From contig NZ_CP070326.1 in assembly GCF_016917755.1 (NCBI RefSeq), positions 3,286,001 through 3,350,000 of the forward strand: a stretch of DNA of 64,000 nucleotides. The letters are read 5' to 3'. A program made the position numbers and the translations under genes. Numbering within the stretch: position 1 is the stretch's first letter; every line of letters starts with the position of its first letter. The notes below the pieces were generated by a model that was not told the DNA's origin, made no database searches, and was given only the letters and a program-made list of their open reading frames with translations. Origin of the DNA: Streptomyces noursei. GTDB lineage: Bacteria > Actinomycetota > Actinomycetes > Streptomycetales > Streptomycetaceae. This document shows positions 18,251 through 27,900 of this stretch, one piece after another.

Positions 18251-18265
18251 CTCGCCCGGCCGCGC

Positions 18266-19285
18266 TCAGATCTTCACGGTGGCCGCCACCGGCCGGTGGT
18301 CGCTGCCGGTGGCCGGCAGCACCCACGCCTTGACCGGGTCGATCCCCTTCACCAGGATCTGGTCGATCCGGGCCGTCGGGAAGTCGGCCGGCCAGCTGAA
18401 GCCGAAGCCGTCGCCCGCCGCACCCTGGGCGGAGCGCAGCTGCGAGGTCAGCGGGGCCAGCGAGCGGTCGTTCATGGTGCCGTTGAGGTCGCCCAGGAGC
18501 ATGACCTGGCGGACCGGGTCGGCGGCGATCGCCTCGCCCAGTGCCCGGGCGCTGCCGTCCCGCTGGTTGGCGGTGAAGCCCTTGTCGACGTAGACCCGCA
18601 CGGACGGCATGTGGGCGACGTAGACCGCGACCTGCCGGCCGTCGGGGGCGGTGACCGTGGCGCGCAGCGCCCGCACCCAGCCGATCTTGATGTCCACCGG
18701 CCGGGCGTCGGCCAGCGGGCGCTTGCTCCACAGGCCGACGGTGCCCTGCACCGTGTGGTACGGGTACGCCTCGGCCAGTCCCTTGCGGTACACGGGCAGG
18801 GCGGTGCCGGTCAGCTCCTCCAGGGCGACCACGTCGGCGCCGGACGCCACGATGTCCCGGGCGGTGCCCGCCGGATCGGCGTTGCCCGCGTCGACGTTGT
18901 GGGTGAGCACGGTCAGATTGCCGCCGGTGCCGGACTTGTCGGTGATCTGCCCGCCGAAGAGGCTCACCCAGGCGACGACCGGCAGCACCAGCGCCACCAG
19001 CGCGGTCGCCGAGCGGCGCAACAGGGCGCAGAGCAGCAGCAGCGGGACGCCCAGTCCCAGCCACGGCAGGAAGGTCTCCAGCAAACTCCCCAGGTTCCCC
19101 ACGGTGTTGGGGATCCGGGCGTGCAGCAGCATCGCCAGCCCGAGGAGGACCGCGAGCACCGCCAGGATGATGCCGCGCCGCCACATCCCTTCGCGGCGCC
19201 ACCAGTTCCGCAGGCGTCCGGACCGGGAACCGGCCCGCTCGGACCCCTGACCCTGTCCCGGCTCCGTCATGTACGCCTGCGCCAT
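18266..19285 (-). CDS. Membrane-anchored endonuclease/exonuclease/phosphatase family protein
   Basis: Protein of 339 aa. About three N-terminal hydrophobic helices (GIILAVLAVLLGLAMLLHA; GLGVPLLLLCALL; ALVALVLPVVAWVSLFGG) are followed by an extracytoplasmic EEP domain. Metal-site motifs are VLTHNVDAGN, VVALEEL, LLGDLNGTM and the C-terminal GSDHRPVAATV. Family members cleave nucleic acids or phosphodiesters of lipids; the exposed location suggests an extracellular phosphodiester. ATG 19285 (MAQAYMTEP) is chosen for the GAGG site about 9 bases upstream; an in-frame ATG lies 15 codons further up. Transcription ends at the adjoining 42-bp palindrome. Confidence 0.85.
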   Translation of the reverse strand: MAQAYMTEPGQGQGSERAGSRSGRLRNWWRREGMWRRGIILAVLAVLLGLAMLLHARIPNTVGNLGSLLETFLPWLGLGVPLLLLCALLRRSATALVALVLPVVAWVSLFGGQITDKSGTGGNLTVLTHNVDAGNADPAGTARDIVASGADVVALEELTGTALPVYRKGLAEAYPYHTVQGTVGLWSKRPLADARPVDIKIGWVRALRATVTAPDGRQVAVYVAHMPSVRVYVDKGFTANQRDGSARALGEAIAADPVRQVMLLGDLNGTMNDRSLAPLTSQLRSAQGAAGDGFGFSWPADFPTARIDQILVKGIDPVKAWVLPATGSDHRPVAATVKI

Positions 19286-19525
19286 ACCGCTGTCCTCACT
19301 GCCTTGCCGCCCTGCTCCGGTGCGCCTCACCTGTGATCTTCGACCCTAGGCGATGGCTGTGAAACGCATTCTTAGATCGGCGTTCCGCCGGACCCGTCAT
19401 CGCGTTCCCGCAGGAGAAGACGGTGGGTTCGCCGCCCCGGGTTCCGATCGGGCCGTTCGTGACAGCGGCTGTGACACAACGGGCATGGTCCGGTCATACG
19501 GGGCCGGGCGCCGGTCGTCGGGCGC

Positions 19526-20221
19526 TCACTCCGCGCCCGGTGCGGTCCCGGTCGCGGGTCCGTCCGCCGGCCGCGTCGCCGGCCGGGGCCGGACGCCCTC
19601 CAGCACGGTGTCGACGATGTCCTCGGCGAGCCCCTCGGGGAGTTCCTTCCACTCGTGGAGGATGGCGCGGGCGAGCATCGGGCCGACGAAGAGGTCGGCG
19701 AGGGTGTCCAGGTCCTGGTCGGCGCGGATCTCACCGCTGGCCACCCCGCGCCGGAGCACTCCGAGCAGTGCCTCGTGCCGGGCCCGGACGACCGTCTCGT
19801 GGTACTCCGCCCACAGCTCGGGCTGGGCCTGGACGTGGCTGACGACGGTGCGCAGCACCGCCGAGCTGCGCTTGGCCAGGCCGCGGTGGCGCAGGAACTC
19901 CAGCAGCCGCACCAGGTCCTCGCGGACCGAGTCGCCGTCCAGCGGCGGAGGGGGCGTGTCCTGGGACCGCATCACGTCCAGCAGCAGTGCGCTCTTGCCG
20001 GGCCAGCGGCGGTAGAGCGTGGCCTTGCCCACCCCGGCCTCGCGGGCGATCCGCTCCATGGACAGCTCGGCTATCGGGACACCGTCCTCGATCAGGCGCA
20101 GCACCGCCTCGACGATGGCGGAATCGGCGGCGGCGCTGCGCGGGCGGCCACGGCGGCGGGGGGTCGCCGCCCCCGCTCGCGCCCCGGCCGTCCGCCCGCG
20201 GTCTTCCGCCACCCGGCTCAT
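19526..20221 (-). CDS. TetR-family repressor of the adjacent efflux pump
   Basis: TetR-type regulator (231 aa). An Arg-rich N-terminal extension precedes the helix-turn-helix ([16 protein letters not shown], then [19 protein letters not shown]). The C-terminal ligand domain contains [20 protein letters not shown]. Its ATG overlaps the stop of the DHA2 pump gene as ATGA, so both are made from one message. It probably represses that message through the palindrome at 21873-21891. The inducer is unknown. Confidence 0.9.
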   Translation of the reverse strand: MSRVAEDRGRTAGARAGAATPRRRGRPRSAAADSAIVEAVLRLIEDGVPIAELSMERIAREAGVGKATLYRRWPGKSALLLDVMRSQDTPPPPLDGDSVREDLVRLLEFLRHRGLAKRSSAVLRTVVSHVQAQPELWAEYHETVVRARHEALLGVLRRGVASGEIRADQDLDTLADLFVGPMLARAILHEWKELPEGLAEDIVDTVLEGVRPRPATRPADGPATGTAPGAE

Positions 20222-21849
20222 CGTGTTGCGCCCGCCTTCTGTCCGTCCCGCGGCTCCGCCGCGTGCGGACCCGGGGCCATTTTGCCCGGCAGGAATGCCG
20301 CGACCACCACGGCCCCGATCACCGAGACGGCCGCCGAACCCAGCGCGGTGACGTGCATGGCGTGCAGGAAGGCGTCGTCGGCCTTGACGGTCAGCGCGCG
20401 GGCCGCGAGCGGGCGCAGCCGGGCGGCCAGGCCGAGGGTGGCCTCGATGGACTCGCCGGCCGCGTTCCGCACCGGGCCGGGCACGCCGCGCAGCGCGTCG
20501 AGGGAGTCCTGGATGCCGGTGCGGTAGGTGGTGGAGAGCAGCGAGCCCAGGACGGCCACGCCGAGGGTGCCGCCGACCTGCCGGAAGATGTTGTTGAGCG
20601 CCGAGCCGGAGCCGGCCTTCTCGCGCGGCAGCGACTGCATGATCGCGACGGTGACCGGCGGCATGATGTGCGCCATCCCGGTGCCCTGGAGGAAGAACAG
20701 CACCTCCAGCACCCAGATCGGGGTGTCCGTGCCCAGCAGCAGCATCCCGGCCATCGTGACGGCCACCACCAGCATGCCGACGGTGCACACCGCGCGGGCG
20801 CCGAAGCGGTCCACCGCGAGCCGGGCCCGGGGCGCGAAGATCAGCTGGGCGGCGGCCAGCGGCAGGATCAGCACCCCGGACTCCAGCGGGCTGTAGCCGC
20901 GCACGCTCTGGACGTAGAAGACGATGAAGAACGTGACGCCCATCAGCGCGAAGAAGACCAGCGCGATGGCGGCGACGGCGGCCGAGAAGGCGGGCTTGCG
21001 GAAGTAGCCGATGTCGATGGACGGGTGGTCGCTGCGCCTCTGGTGGACGACGAACCCGGCCAGTACCGCCAGGCCGCCGAGGACCGTGGCGAGCACCTCG
21101 GGGACGGTGAAGTCGGCGAGCTGCCCGCCCTTGATGATCCCGTAGACCAGCAGGACCAGGCCGACCACCGAGAGCAGCACCCCGACCGGGTCCAGTTTGC
21201 CGGGGGCGGGGTCCTTGGAGTCGGGCACCAGGAAGACCATCGCGACCAGCGCGCACGCCACGATCGGGACGTTGATCAGGAAGACCGAGCCCCACCAGAA
21301 GCGGTCCAGCAGCAGCCCGCCGGCGATCGGGCCGACCGCGATGGCCAGTCCCACGCCGCCGGCCCAGACGCCGATCGCCCGGGGCTGCTCCTCGCGTTCG
21401 AAGACGTTCATCAGGATGGCGAGGGTGGCCGGCATGACGAACGCGCCGCCCAGGCCCATCAGGGCGCGGAAGGCGATGAGTTCGGCGGGCGAGGCGGAGA
21501 CCGCGGCGAGCACCGAGCCGGTGCCGAAGACCGCCAGGCCGAAGAGGAGCACCTTCTTGCGGCCGAGGCGGTCGCCGAGCAGGCCGGAGGTGAACAGCAG
21601 CCCGGCGAAAACCAGCGTGTAGGAGTTGATCGCCCACTCCAGCTCGCTCTGGGTGGCGCCGAGGCCGGTGGGGGCCGGGGTCGCGATGGTCTTCATCGCG
21701 ACGTTGAGGATGGAGTTGTCCAGCACCACGATCAGCAGGCTGAGCATCAGCACGCAGAGGATCAGCCAGCGCCGGCGGTGGATGTGCGCGGGGATGCCGG
21801 AGGCGGCTGAGGCGCCGGACGCGTCCGGTGGCGTCGGTGAGGTGGCCAT
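20218..21849 (-). CDS. DHA2-family MFS multidrug efflux transporter
   Basis: EmrB/QacA-type proton-driven exporter (543 aa, about 14 membrane helices). Typical features are the start [20 protein letters not shown], the helix-4/5 segment [20 protein letters not shown] and an antiporter motif-like [19 protein letters not shown]. The end has a long extracytoplasmic loop and a final helix. The operator 24 bp upstream and the coupled TetR gene make it an inducible resistance or metabolite-export unit. The substrate cannot be read from sequence. Confidence 0.92.
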   Translation of the reverse strand: MATSPTPPDASGASAASGIPAHIHRRRWLILCVLMLSLLIVVLDNSILNVAMKTIATPAPTGLGATQSELEWAINSYTLVFAGLLFTSGLLGDRLGRKKVLLFGLAVFGTGSVLAAVSASPAELIAFRALMGLGGAFVMPATLAILMNVFEREEQPRAIGVWAGGVGLAIAVGPIAGGLLLDRFWWGSVFLINVPIVACALVAMVFLVPDSKDPAPGKLDPVGVLLSVVGLVLLVYGIIKGGQLADFTVPEVLATVLGGLAVLAGFVVHQRRSDHPSIDIGYFRKPAFSAAVAAIALVFFALMGVTFFIVFYVQSVRGYSPLESGVLILPLAAAQLIFAPRARLAVDRFGARAVCTVGMLVVAVTMAGMLLLGTDTPIWVLEVLFFLQGTGMAHIMPPVTVAIMQSLPREKAGSGSALNNIFRQVGGTLGVAVLGSLLSTTYRTGIQDSLDALRGVPGPVRNAAGESIEATLGLAARLRPLAARALTVKADDAFLHAMHVTALGSAAVSVIGAVVVAAFLPGKMAPGPHAAEPRDGQKAGATR

Positions 21850-21872
21850 GACGGCACCATACGCTTATATCG

Positions 21873-21891
21873 ATACGGAACCGTTTCGTAT
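21873..21891. promoter_or_regulatory. Probable TetR operator before the DHA2 pump
   Basis: ATACGGAACCGTTTCGTAT is a 19-bp palindrome with one mismatched pair around a central C. It lies 24 bp before the pump's ATG, in an AT-rich patch that probably includes the promoter. Its size and symmetry fit a TetR dimer site. Confidence 0.7.
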
Positions 21892-22065
21892 TGGTGGCGA
21901 GCCGGGCCAAGGCCACCGGTTCGCCGCAGCGGACCGCCCGCCGCCCCGGCTCCTCGGCTCCCCCGCCCCGCCCCCTTTTGCTCCCCGGGCGGGGCGTGCC
22001 AGCATGGAGGGGAGTCCGGAGACACCGTCAGGGTGCTTCGAGATGAAGAAACAGGAGCCGTCACC

Positions 22066-22971
22066 ATGACGCAGCTTTCGCCTGCCCAGAAGCCGGCCGC
22101 GGGGGCCACCGCCGAGCCCACCGCCAAGCCCGTCAAGGACAACCCCAAGTCGCTCTACGGGGGCACCAGTTCGCGCCGGATCACGGTCCGCGACATCGCC
22201 GCCGCCAAGGAGCGGGGCGAGAAGTGGCCGATGCTCACCGCCTACGACGCGATGACCGCCTCGGTCTTCGACGAGTCCGGGATCCCGGTACTGCTCGTCG
22301 GCGACTCGATGGGCAACTGCCACCTCGGCTACGAGTCCACCGTGCCGGTCACGCTGGACGAGATCGCCATCCTGTCCGCGGCGGTGGTCCGCGGCACCAA
22401 GCGCGCCCTGGTCGTCGCCGACCTGCCGTTCGGCTCGTACCAGGAAGGCCCGGTCCAGGCGCTGCGCAGCGCCACCCGGCTGGTCAAGGAGGCCGGGGCG
22501 GGCGCCGTCAAGCTGGAGGGCGGGGAGCGCTCCGCGCACCAGGTGGAGCTGCTGGTCTCGTCCGGCATCCCCGTCATGGCGCATGTCGGGCTGACCCCGC
22601 AGTCGGTGCACGCCTACGGCGGCTACCCGGTCCAGGGCCGCGGCGAGGAGGCCGCCCAGCAGCTGCTCCGGGACGCCAAGGCGGTGCAGGACGCCGGGGC
22701 CTTCGCGGTGGTCCTGGAGGCGGTGCCGGCCGAGCTGGCGGCCGAGGTGACCCGCTCGCTGCACATCCCCACCGTCGGCATCGGCGCCGGGGTCGAGTGC
22801 GACGCCCAGGTGCTGGTGTGGACCGACATGGCGGGCTTCACCGCCGGCCGGGTGCCGCGGTTCGTCAAGCAGTACCTCCAGCTGCGCGAGCTGCTGGGCG
22901 GCGCGGCCAAGGCGTTCGCCGAGGACGTGGTCGGCGGCGCCTTCCCGGCCGAGGAGCACACCTTCCACTGA
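22066..22971 (+). CDS. panB: 3-methyl-2-oxobutanoate hydroxymethyltransferase
   Basis: First committed enzyme of pantothenate (CoA) synthesis: it transfers a hydroxymethyl group from methylene-tetrahydrofolate to alpha-ketoisovalerate. The 301-residue protein has an Ala/Pro-rich N-terminal tail of about 35 residues and then a complete PanB barrel. Motifs include MLTAYDAMTASVFDESGI, LLVGDSMGNCHLGYESTVPV, DLPFGSYQ, VKLEGG, AHVGLTPQSVHAYGGYPVQG, IPTVGIGAG and GRVPRFVKQY. ATG 22066 is preceded by AGGAG 8 bases away, which decides against an in-frame start 11 codons upstream. The gene ends in a clear hairpin. Confidence 0.96.
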   Translation: MTQLSPAQKPAAGATAEPTAKPVKDNPKSLYGGTSSRRITVRDIAAAKERGEKWPMLTAYDAMTASVFDESGIPVLLVGDSMGNCHLGYESTVPVTLDEIAILSAAVVRGTKRALVVADLPFGSYQEGPVQALRSATRLVKEAGAGAVKLEGGERSAHQVELLVSSGIPVMAHVGLTPQSVHAYGGYPVQGRGEEAAQQLLRDAKAVQDAGAFAVVLEAVPAELAAEVTRSLHIPTVGIGAGVECDAQVLVWTDMAGFTAGRVPRFVKQYLQLRELLGGAAKAFAEDVVGGAFPAEEHTFH

Positions 22972-22984
22972 GGCCCGACCGACG

Positions 22985-23022
22985 GGCCGCCGACAACCGG
23001 TCCTCCCGGGCTGTCGGCGGCC
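22985..23022 (+). terminator. Hairpin after panB
   Basis: The arms GGCCGCCGACA (22985-22995) and TGTCGGCGGCC (23012-23022) form a perfect 11-bp stem with a 16-base loop, 13 bases after the panB stop. It separates panB from the ABC exporter genes. Confidence 0.75.
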
Positions 23023-23062
23023 TGTCGGTGCGTTGTCGGTGGCGGCTGGCACCTTTGAGGGC

Positions 23063-24109
23063 ATGACGCGACAGACGATATCCACCAGGGGCGGCAACGC
23101 CGTGGAGGTGCGCGGTCTGGTCAAGCACTTCGGCGCGGTCAAGGCCGTCGACGGCGTGGATCTGGACGTGCGGGAGGGCACCGTGCTCGGTGTCCTCGGC
23201 CCCAACGGCGCGGGCAAGACGACGCTCGTCCGCTGCCTCTCCACCCTCCTGGTGCCGGACGCCGGCCGCGCCGTGGTGGCCGGCTGCGACGTGGTGCGCC
23301 AGCCCCGCGCGCTGCGCCGCCGGATCGGCCTGACCGGCCAGTACGCCTCGGTCGACGAGAAGCTCTCCGGCTGGGAGAACCTCTACATGATCGGGCGCCT
23401 GCTGGACCTGCCCCGCAAGGACGCCCGCACCCGCGCCGACGAGATGCTGGAGCGGTTCTCGCTGACCGAGGCCGCCAGGCGACCGGCCGGGAAGTACTCC
23501 GGCGGCATGCGGCGCCGGCTCGACCTGGCCGCCTCGATGATCGGCCGACCGGCGGTCCTCTTCCTGGACGAGCCGACCACCGGCCTGGACCCCCGCACCC
23601 GCAACGAGGTCTGGGACGAGGTCCAGCGGATGGTCCGCGACGGCGCCACGGTCCTGTTGACCACCCAGTACATGGAGGAGGCCGAGCAGCTCGCCGACGA
23701 GCTGACGGTCGTCGACCGCGGCCGGGTCATCGCCGAGGGCCGGGTCGACGAGCTGAAGGCCAAGGTCGGCGGTCGGACGCTGCAGATCCGGCCGACCGGG
23801 GCGGGCGAGCTGGACCGGATGGTGGGCGCCATCGCCCAGGCCGGTCTGGACGGCATCACCGGGGCCACCGCCGACCATGACGGGGGTGTGGTCAACGTCC
23901 CCATCGTCAGCGACGAGCAGCTGACCGCGGTGGTCGGGCTGCTCGGCGCCCGGGGCTTCGCGCTGGCCGGGATCAGCACCCATCTGCCCAGCCTGGACGA
24001 GGTGTTCCTGGCCATCACGGGCCAGAAGACCTCCGGGGCCGGCACCCCGGAGTCCGCTTCCGACACGCACGACGAGCAGGCCGCACACCACGCGGAGGTG
24101 GGGGTATGA
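23063..24109 (+). CDS. ABC exporter ATP-binding protein, DrrA type
   Basis: Cytoplasmic ATPase (348 aa) of a daunorubicin-resistance-like exporter. It has Walker A LGPNGAGKTTL, Q-loop GLTGQYASVDEKLSGWENL, signature YSGGMRRRLDLA, Walker B VLFLDEPTTGLDP and an H-loop replaced by Gln (LLTTQYMEEAEQL), as is usual in DrrA proteins. The DrrA-type C-terminal domain includes LPSLDEVFLAITG. The ATG at 23063 has GAGG very close upstream. An in-frame TTG lies at 23033. The stop overlaps the start of the permease gene (ATGA), so the two form one transporter. Confidence 0.92.
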   Translation: MTRQTISTRGGNAVEVRGLVKHFGAVKAVDGVDLDVREGTVLGVLGPNGAGKTTLVRCLSTLLVPDAGRAVVAGCDVVRQPRALRRRIGLTGQYASVDEKLSGWENLYMIGRLLDLPRKDARTRADEMLERFSLTEAARRPAGKYSGGMRRRLDLAASMIGRPAVLFLDEPTTGLDPRTRNEVWDEVQRMVRDGATVLLTTQYMEEAEQLADELTVVDRGRVIAEGRVDELKAKVGGRTLQIRPTGAGELDRMVGAIAQAGLDGITGATADHDGGVVNVPIVSDEQLTAVVGLLGARGFALAGISTHLPSLDEVFLAITGQKTSGAGTPESASDTHDEQAAHHAEVGV

Positions 24110-24936
24110 GCACCGCGACGATCACGGCGCCGATCGGGAAGACCGGCGCCGACGAGGGCCGGATCGGCCTGAGGGGCAATCTGCGGCACATCGGCGCGCT
24201 GGTGCGCCGCAACCTCGTGCAGATCAAGAACGACCCGGAGACGCTGTTCGACGTCCTCCTGATGCCGATCATCTTCATCCTGCTGTTCGTCTACGTCTTC
24301 GGCGGCGCCATCGCCGGCAAGGGCAATCAGCAGGAGTACGTGCAGTATCTGGTGCCCGGCATGATGGCGATGATGGGCATGAACGTCGCCATGGCGGTGG
24401 GCACCGGCGTCAACGAGGACTTCCGCAAGGGCGTGATGGACCGCTTCCGGACGATGCCGATCGCCCGGTCCTCGGTCCTGATAGCCAAGATCGTGGTCGA
24501 GATCCTCCGGATGCTGCTGGCCACCGCGATCCTGCTGGCCATGGGCCTCCTGCTGGGCCTCGAAATACGCGGCTCGCTGCTGGAGTTCGCCGGTTCGGTC
24601 CTGCTGTCCACGGTCTTCGGCGCCGCCCTGATGTGGATCTTCATCCTGCTGGGGCTCAGCGTGAAGACGCCGCAGGCGGTGCAGGGGATGGCGATGCTGG
24701 TGCTGATGCCGCTCCAGTTCGGCTCGTCGATCTTCGCGCCGACGACGTCGATGCCCGGCTGGCTGGAGGGCTTCACCAAGGTCAACCCGCTGTCCAACCT
24801 CGCCGACGCGGCCCGAGCGCTGATCAACGGCCAGGGCGCGCTGGCCCATCCGGCGCTGATCACCCTGGGCTGGACGGTCGTCATCACCGCCGTCACCATG
24901 CCGCTCGCGGTGCGGAAGTTCCGCTCCAAGACCTGA
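24106..24936 (+). CDS. ABC-2 type exporter permease, DrrB type
   Basis: Membrane partner (276 aa) of the preceding ATPase. A cytoplasmic N-terminus (LRHIGALVRRNLVQIKNDPE) is followed by six hydrophobic helices: FDVLLMPIIFILLFVYVFGG, YLVPGMMAMMGMNVAMAVG, ILLAMGLLLG, ALMWIFILLGLSV, MLVLMPLQFGS and VVITAVTMPLAV. The FAPTTSMPGWLEGFTKVNP segment is typical of ABC-2/DrrB permeases. It probably exports a hydrophobic compound. Convergent with, and perhaps functionally linked to, the large AfsR-like regulator. Confidence 0.9.
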   Translation: MSTATITAPIGKTGADEGRIGLRGNLRHIGALVRRNLVQIKNDPETLFDVLLMPIIFILLFVYVFGGAIAGKGNQQEYVQYLVPGMMAMMGMNVAMAVGTGVNEDFRKGVMDRFRTMPIARSSVLIAKIVVEILRMLLATAILLAMGLLLGLEIRGSLLEFAGSVLLSTVFGAALMWIFILLGLSVKTPQAVQGMAMLVLMPLQFGSSIFAPTTSMPGWLEGFTKVNPLSNLADAARALINGQGALAHPALITLGWTVVITAVTMPLAVRKFRSKT

Positions 24937-24942
24937 CGCACC

Positions 24943-24967
24943 GTCCGCGGGGAACCTCCCCGCGGGC
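24943..24967. terminator. Bidirectional hairpin between the exporter and regulator genes
   Basis: CCGCGGGG-AACCT-CCCCGCGG, extended by a G-U and a G-C pair, forms a stem of about 10 bp with a 5-base loop in the 54-bp gap between convergent stop codons. Confidence 0.7.
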
Positions 24968-24990
24968 GGCCGACGCCCGCCCGGCCCGCG

Positions 24991-27900
24991 TCAGAGGAGG
25001 GCGGCGGCCTCGTCGAGCGAGAGCCCGCCGCCCTCGGCGTGGGCGGCCGTGTAGTCCGGGTCGGCCAGCAGCGCGCGGACGGCCGCCTCGGCGCGGGACC
25101 GGCCCTCGCGGATGGACAGCGCCGGCACCAGCGCGCCGGCCCGCAGGGCGTCGAACGCACCGATCAGCCGCGCCGCGTCCCGGGCCCCGGCCGCGCCGCG
25201 GACCGCCACCAGCACCCGGGCGCCGGTCAGCAGCTGCACCACCGGCAGATCCGGGTCGACCATCTCCGTCAGCGGGTCCCGGGTCAGTTCCAGCGCCTGA
25301 CGGAGCCGTGGGAGGAGCTCCGCCCCGTGCTGCCCCTCGTCCACGTCCAACGCGACCAACAGGCCGTCCAGCAGCCCCAGGAAGAGCTCCGGGCCGTACG
25401 AGGCGAACGCCTCCCGCACGAGGAGGAGTTCCCGGCGGGCCTCCTGGGTGCGCCCGGTGAGCGACAGCTGCACGGCCAGCGCCATGCGGGTGAACGGCAC
25501 CGCGTCCCGGCCGCTGTTGCGGTCCTGCGCATCGGCCAGCACCTCCCGCAGCATCCGCTCGCCCTCCTCCGGCCGGCCGACCTCGGTCATCACGCCGCCC
25601 AGCCGGGCGCGCAGCATCAGGGTCTGGCCGTGCGCGCCCAACTCCTCGGCCTGCGCCATCGCGGCCTTGAAGTCGCGCGCCGCGGCCTCGTACTCGCCGC
25701 GCTTCTCGGCGGTCTCGCCGCGGCCGGCCAGCGCCTCGGACGCGCCCCAGGCGTCGCCCAGCCCGAGGAAGATCCGCAGTGCCTCGTCGGCGTCCCGGGT
25801 CGCCTGGTCCAGCCTGCCGCGGCGGTCGTTGAGCACCCTGGAGCGCAGCTGGAGGACGTAGGCCAGCTCCCAGTCGTAGCCGTAGCCGCGGCACGCCTCG
25901 ACCGCGTCGTCGAGGAGCCCGGTCAGGTTCTCCCACCGGCCGGTGAGCAGCACCGCGAAGTACCACAGCACCCCGGGCACCTTGCAGGTCTGCGGCATCC
26001 CGCCCCGGTAGGCGGCGATGATCCCGGACAGCTCCTCCTGCATCTGAGGGCTGCGCAGCGCCTCCATGTCGCTGTCCAGGGTGGACAGCGCCACCAGCCG
26101 GACCTGGCGACGGGCCTCCGCGAACTGCTCGGGGTCCATCGGCGGGGGTGCGTCGATGGGCCGCTCGTGCAGGTCGGGGGCGGGGGCGACGGGCGGGGCG
26201 AACGGGCTGGGGCCCAGGGCGCCGACGGCGAGGGACCAGGTGTGGGCGTCGCGGCGGTGGTCGCGCAGGGACCAGAACCACTGGAGCGAGAGCACCAGGC
26301 ACAGCGCCTCGTGCTCGTCGCCGGCGGCGACGGCCCGGCGCAGCGCGGTGCGCAGGTTGTCGTGCTCCCGTTCCAGCCGGTCGATCGCGGCGCGCTGCCG
26401 GGGGCCGCGCAGCAACGGGTCGGCGGTGCGGGCCAGTTCGCGGTAGCAGACCAGGTGGCGGCGCTCGGCGTCGGCCCGTTCCGCGGCCTCGTCCAGCCGC
26501 TCGCCGGCGTACTCGGCGACGGTCTCCAGCAGCCGGTAGCGCATCTGGCCCGCGGGCCCGCCGGCGGGCCCGGGGACGTCCGGGGCCGCGACCACCAGCG
26601 ACTTGTCGATCAGCGAGCCGAGCAGCCCGGCGACCTCGACGGCGGCGACGCCGCCGCCCGCGCAGACCTCCTCCGCGGCGGCCAGGTCGCAGCCCCCGGC
26701 GAACACCGACAGCCGCCGCAGCACCGCCCGTTCGGGCTCGTCGGTGAGGTCCCAGGACCAGTCCACCACCGCGCGCAGGGTCTGCTGACGCGGCAGCAGC
26801 GTGCGGCTGCCGCTGGTCAGCAGCCGGAAGCGGTCGTCGAGCCGATCGGCGATCTGGCGAGGCGTCATCATGCGGAGCCGGGCGGCGGCGAGTTCGATCG
26901 CCAGCGGCAGCCCGTCCAGCCGGCGGCAGATCTCGGCGCAGGCCACCGCGGTCTCCTCGTCGGCGTCGACGCGGAAACCGGGGCGGGCGGCGGCCCCGCG
27001 GTCGGCGAGCAGCCGCAGGGCGACCGGGTCGGGCAGCGGCTCCACCGGCCGCAGCACCTCGCCCGGTACGGCCAGCGGCTCCCGGCTGGTGGCCAGCACG
27101 GTCACGCCCGGGCAGGCGGTCAGCAGCCGCTCGGCGAGCTCCGCGGCGGCGCCGATCACATGCTCGCAGTTGTCCAGCACCAGCAGCATCCGGCGGCCGG
27201 CGCAGTGTTCGGCGAGCCGGGCGTGCGGGTCGCGGACGGCGTGGTCGGCGGCGGCCCGCAGCCCCTCGGCGGTGGTGCTGCGGACGACGGTCTCGCGGGC
27301 CCCGAGCGCGGTCAGCACCGCCTCGGGCACGGTCCGCGGATCGTCCACCGGCGCCAGCTCGGCCAGCCAGACGCCGTGCGGCCAGGCATCCGGCAGGGCG
27401 GCCGCGGCGGTCTCGGCGCCCTCCTGGGACAGCCGGGTCTTGCCGGCGCCGCCCGGCCCCAGCAGCGTCACCAGCCGGTGCCCGGCGAGGTCGGCGCGGA
27501 GCGCGGCCAGGTCGTGCTCCCGGCCGACGAAGGAGGTCAGCCGGGCGCGGAGGTTCCCGGGCCGGGCGGGCGCGGCGGGGGCGCCCGGCCCGGCGGGGGC
27601 GGTGAGCACGTCGGCGGCCACCGCCGGAGCCGCCGGGACCGCGGGGACGACCGGGGCCGCCGGCACCGCCGTGCGGTCCGGTCGGAGCAGCTCGGCGTGC
27701 AGGGCGCGCAGCTCCGGGCCCGGGTCGGCGCCCAGGCGGTCGGCGAGGCCGGTGCGTATCTCCTCGTACGCGGCGAGCGCCTGGGCGGTCCGGCCCGCGT
27801 CGCGCAGGGCGCGCAGCCGCAGCGCCTGGAGGGGCTCGTCCAACGGGTGGTCCTGGCACAGCACCGCCAGGGAGGGCAGCGCCCGGGCGGCCCGGCCCAG

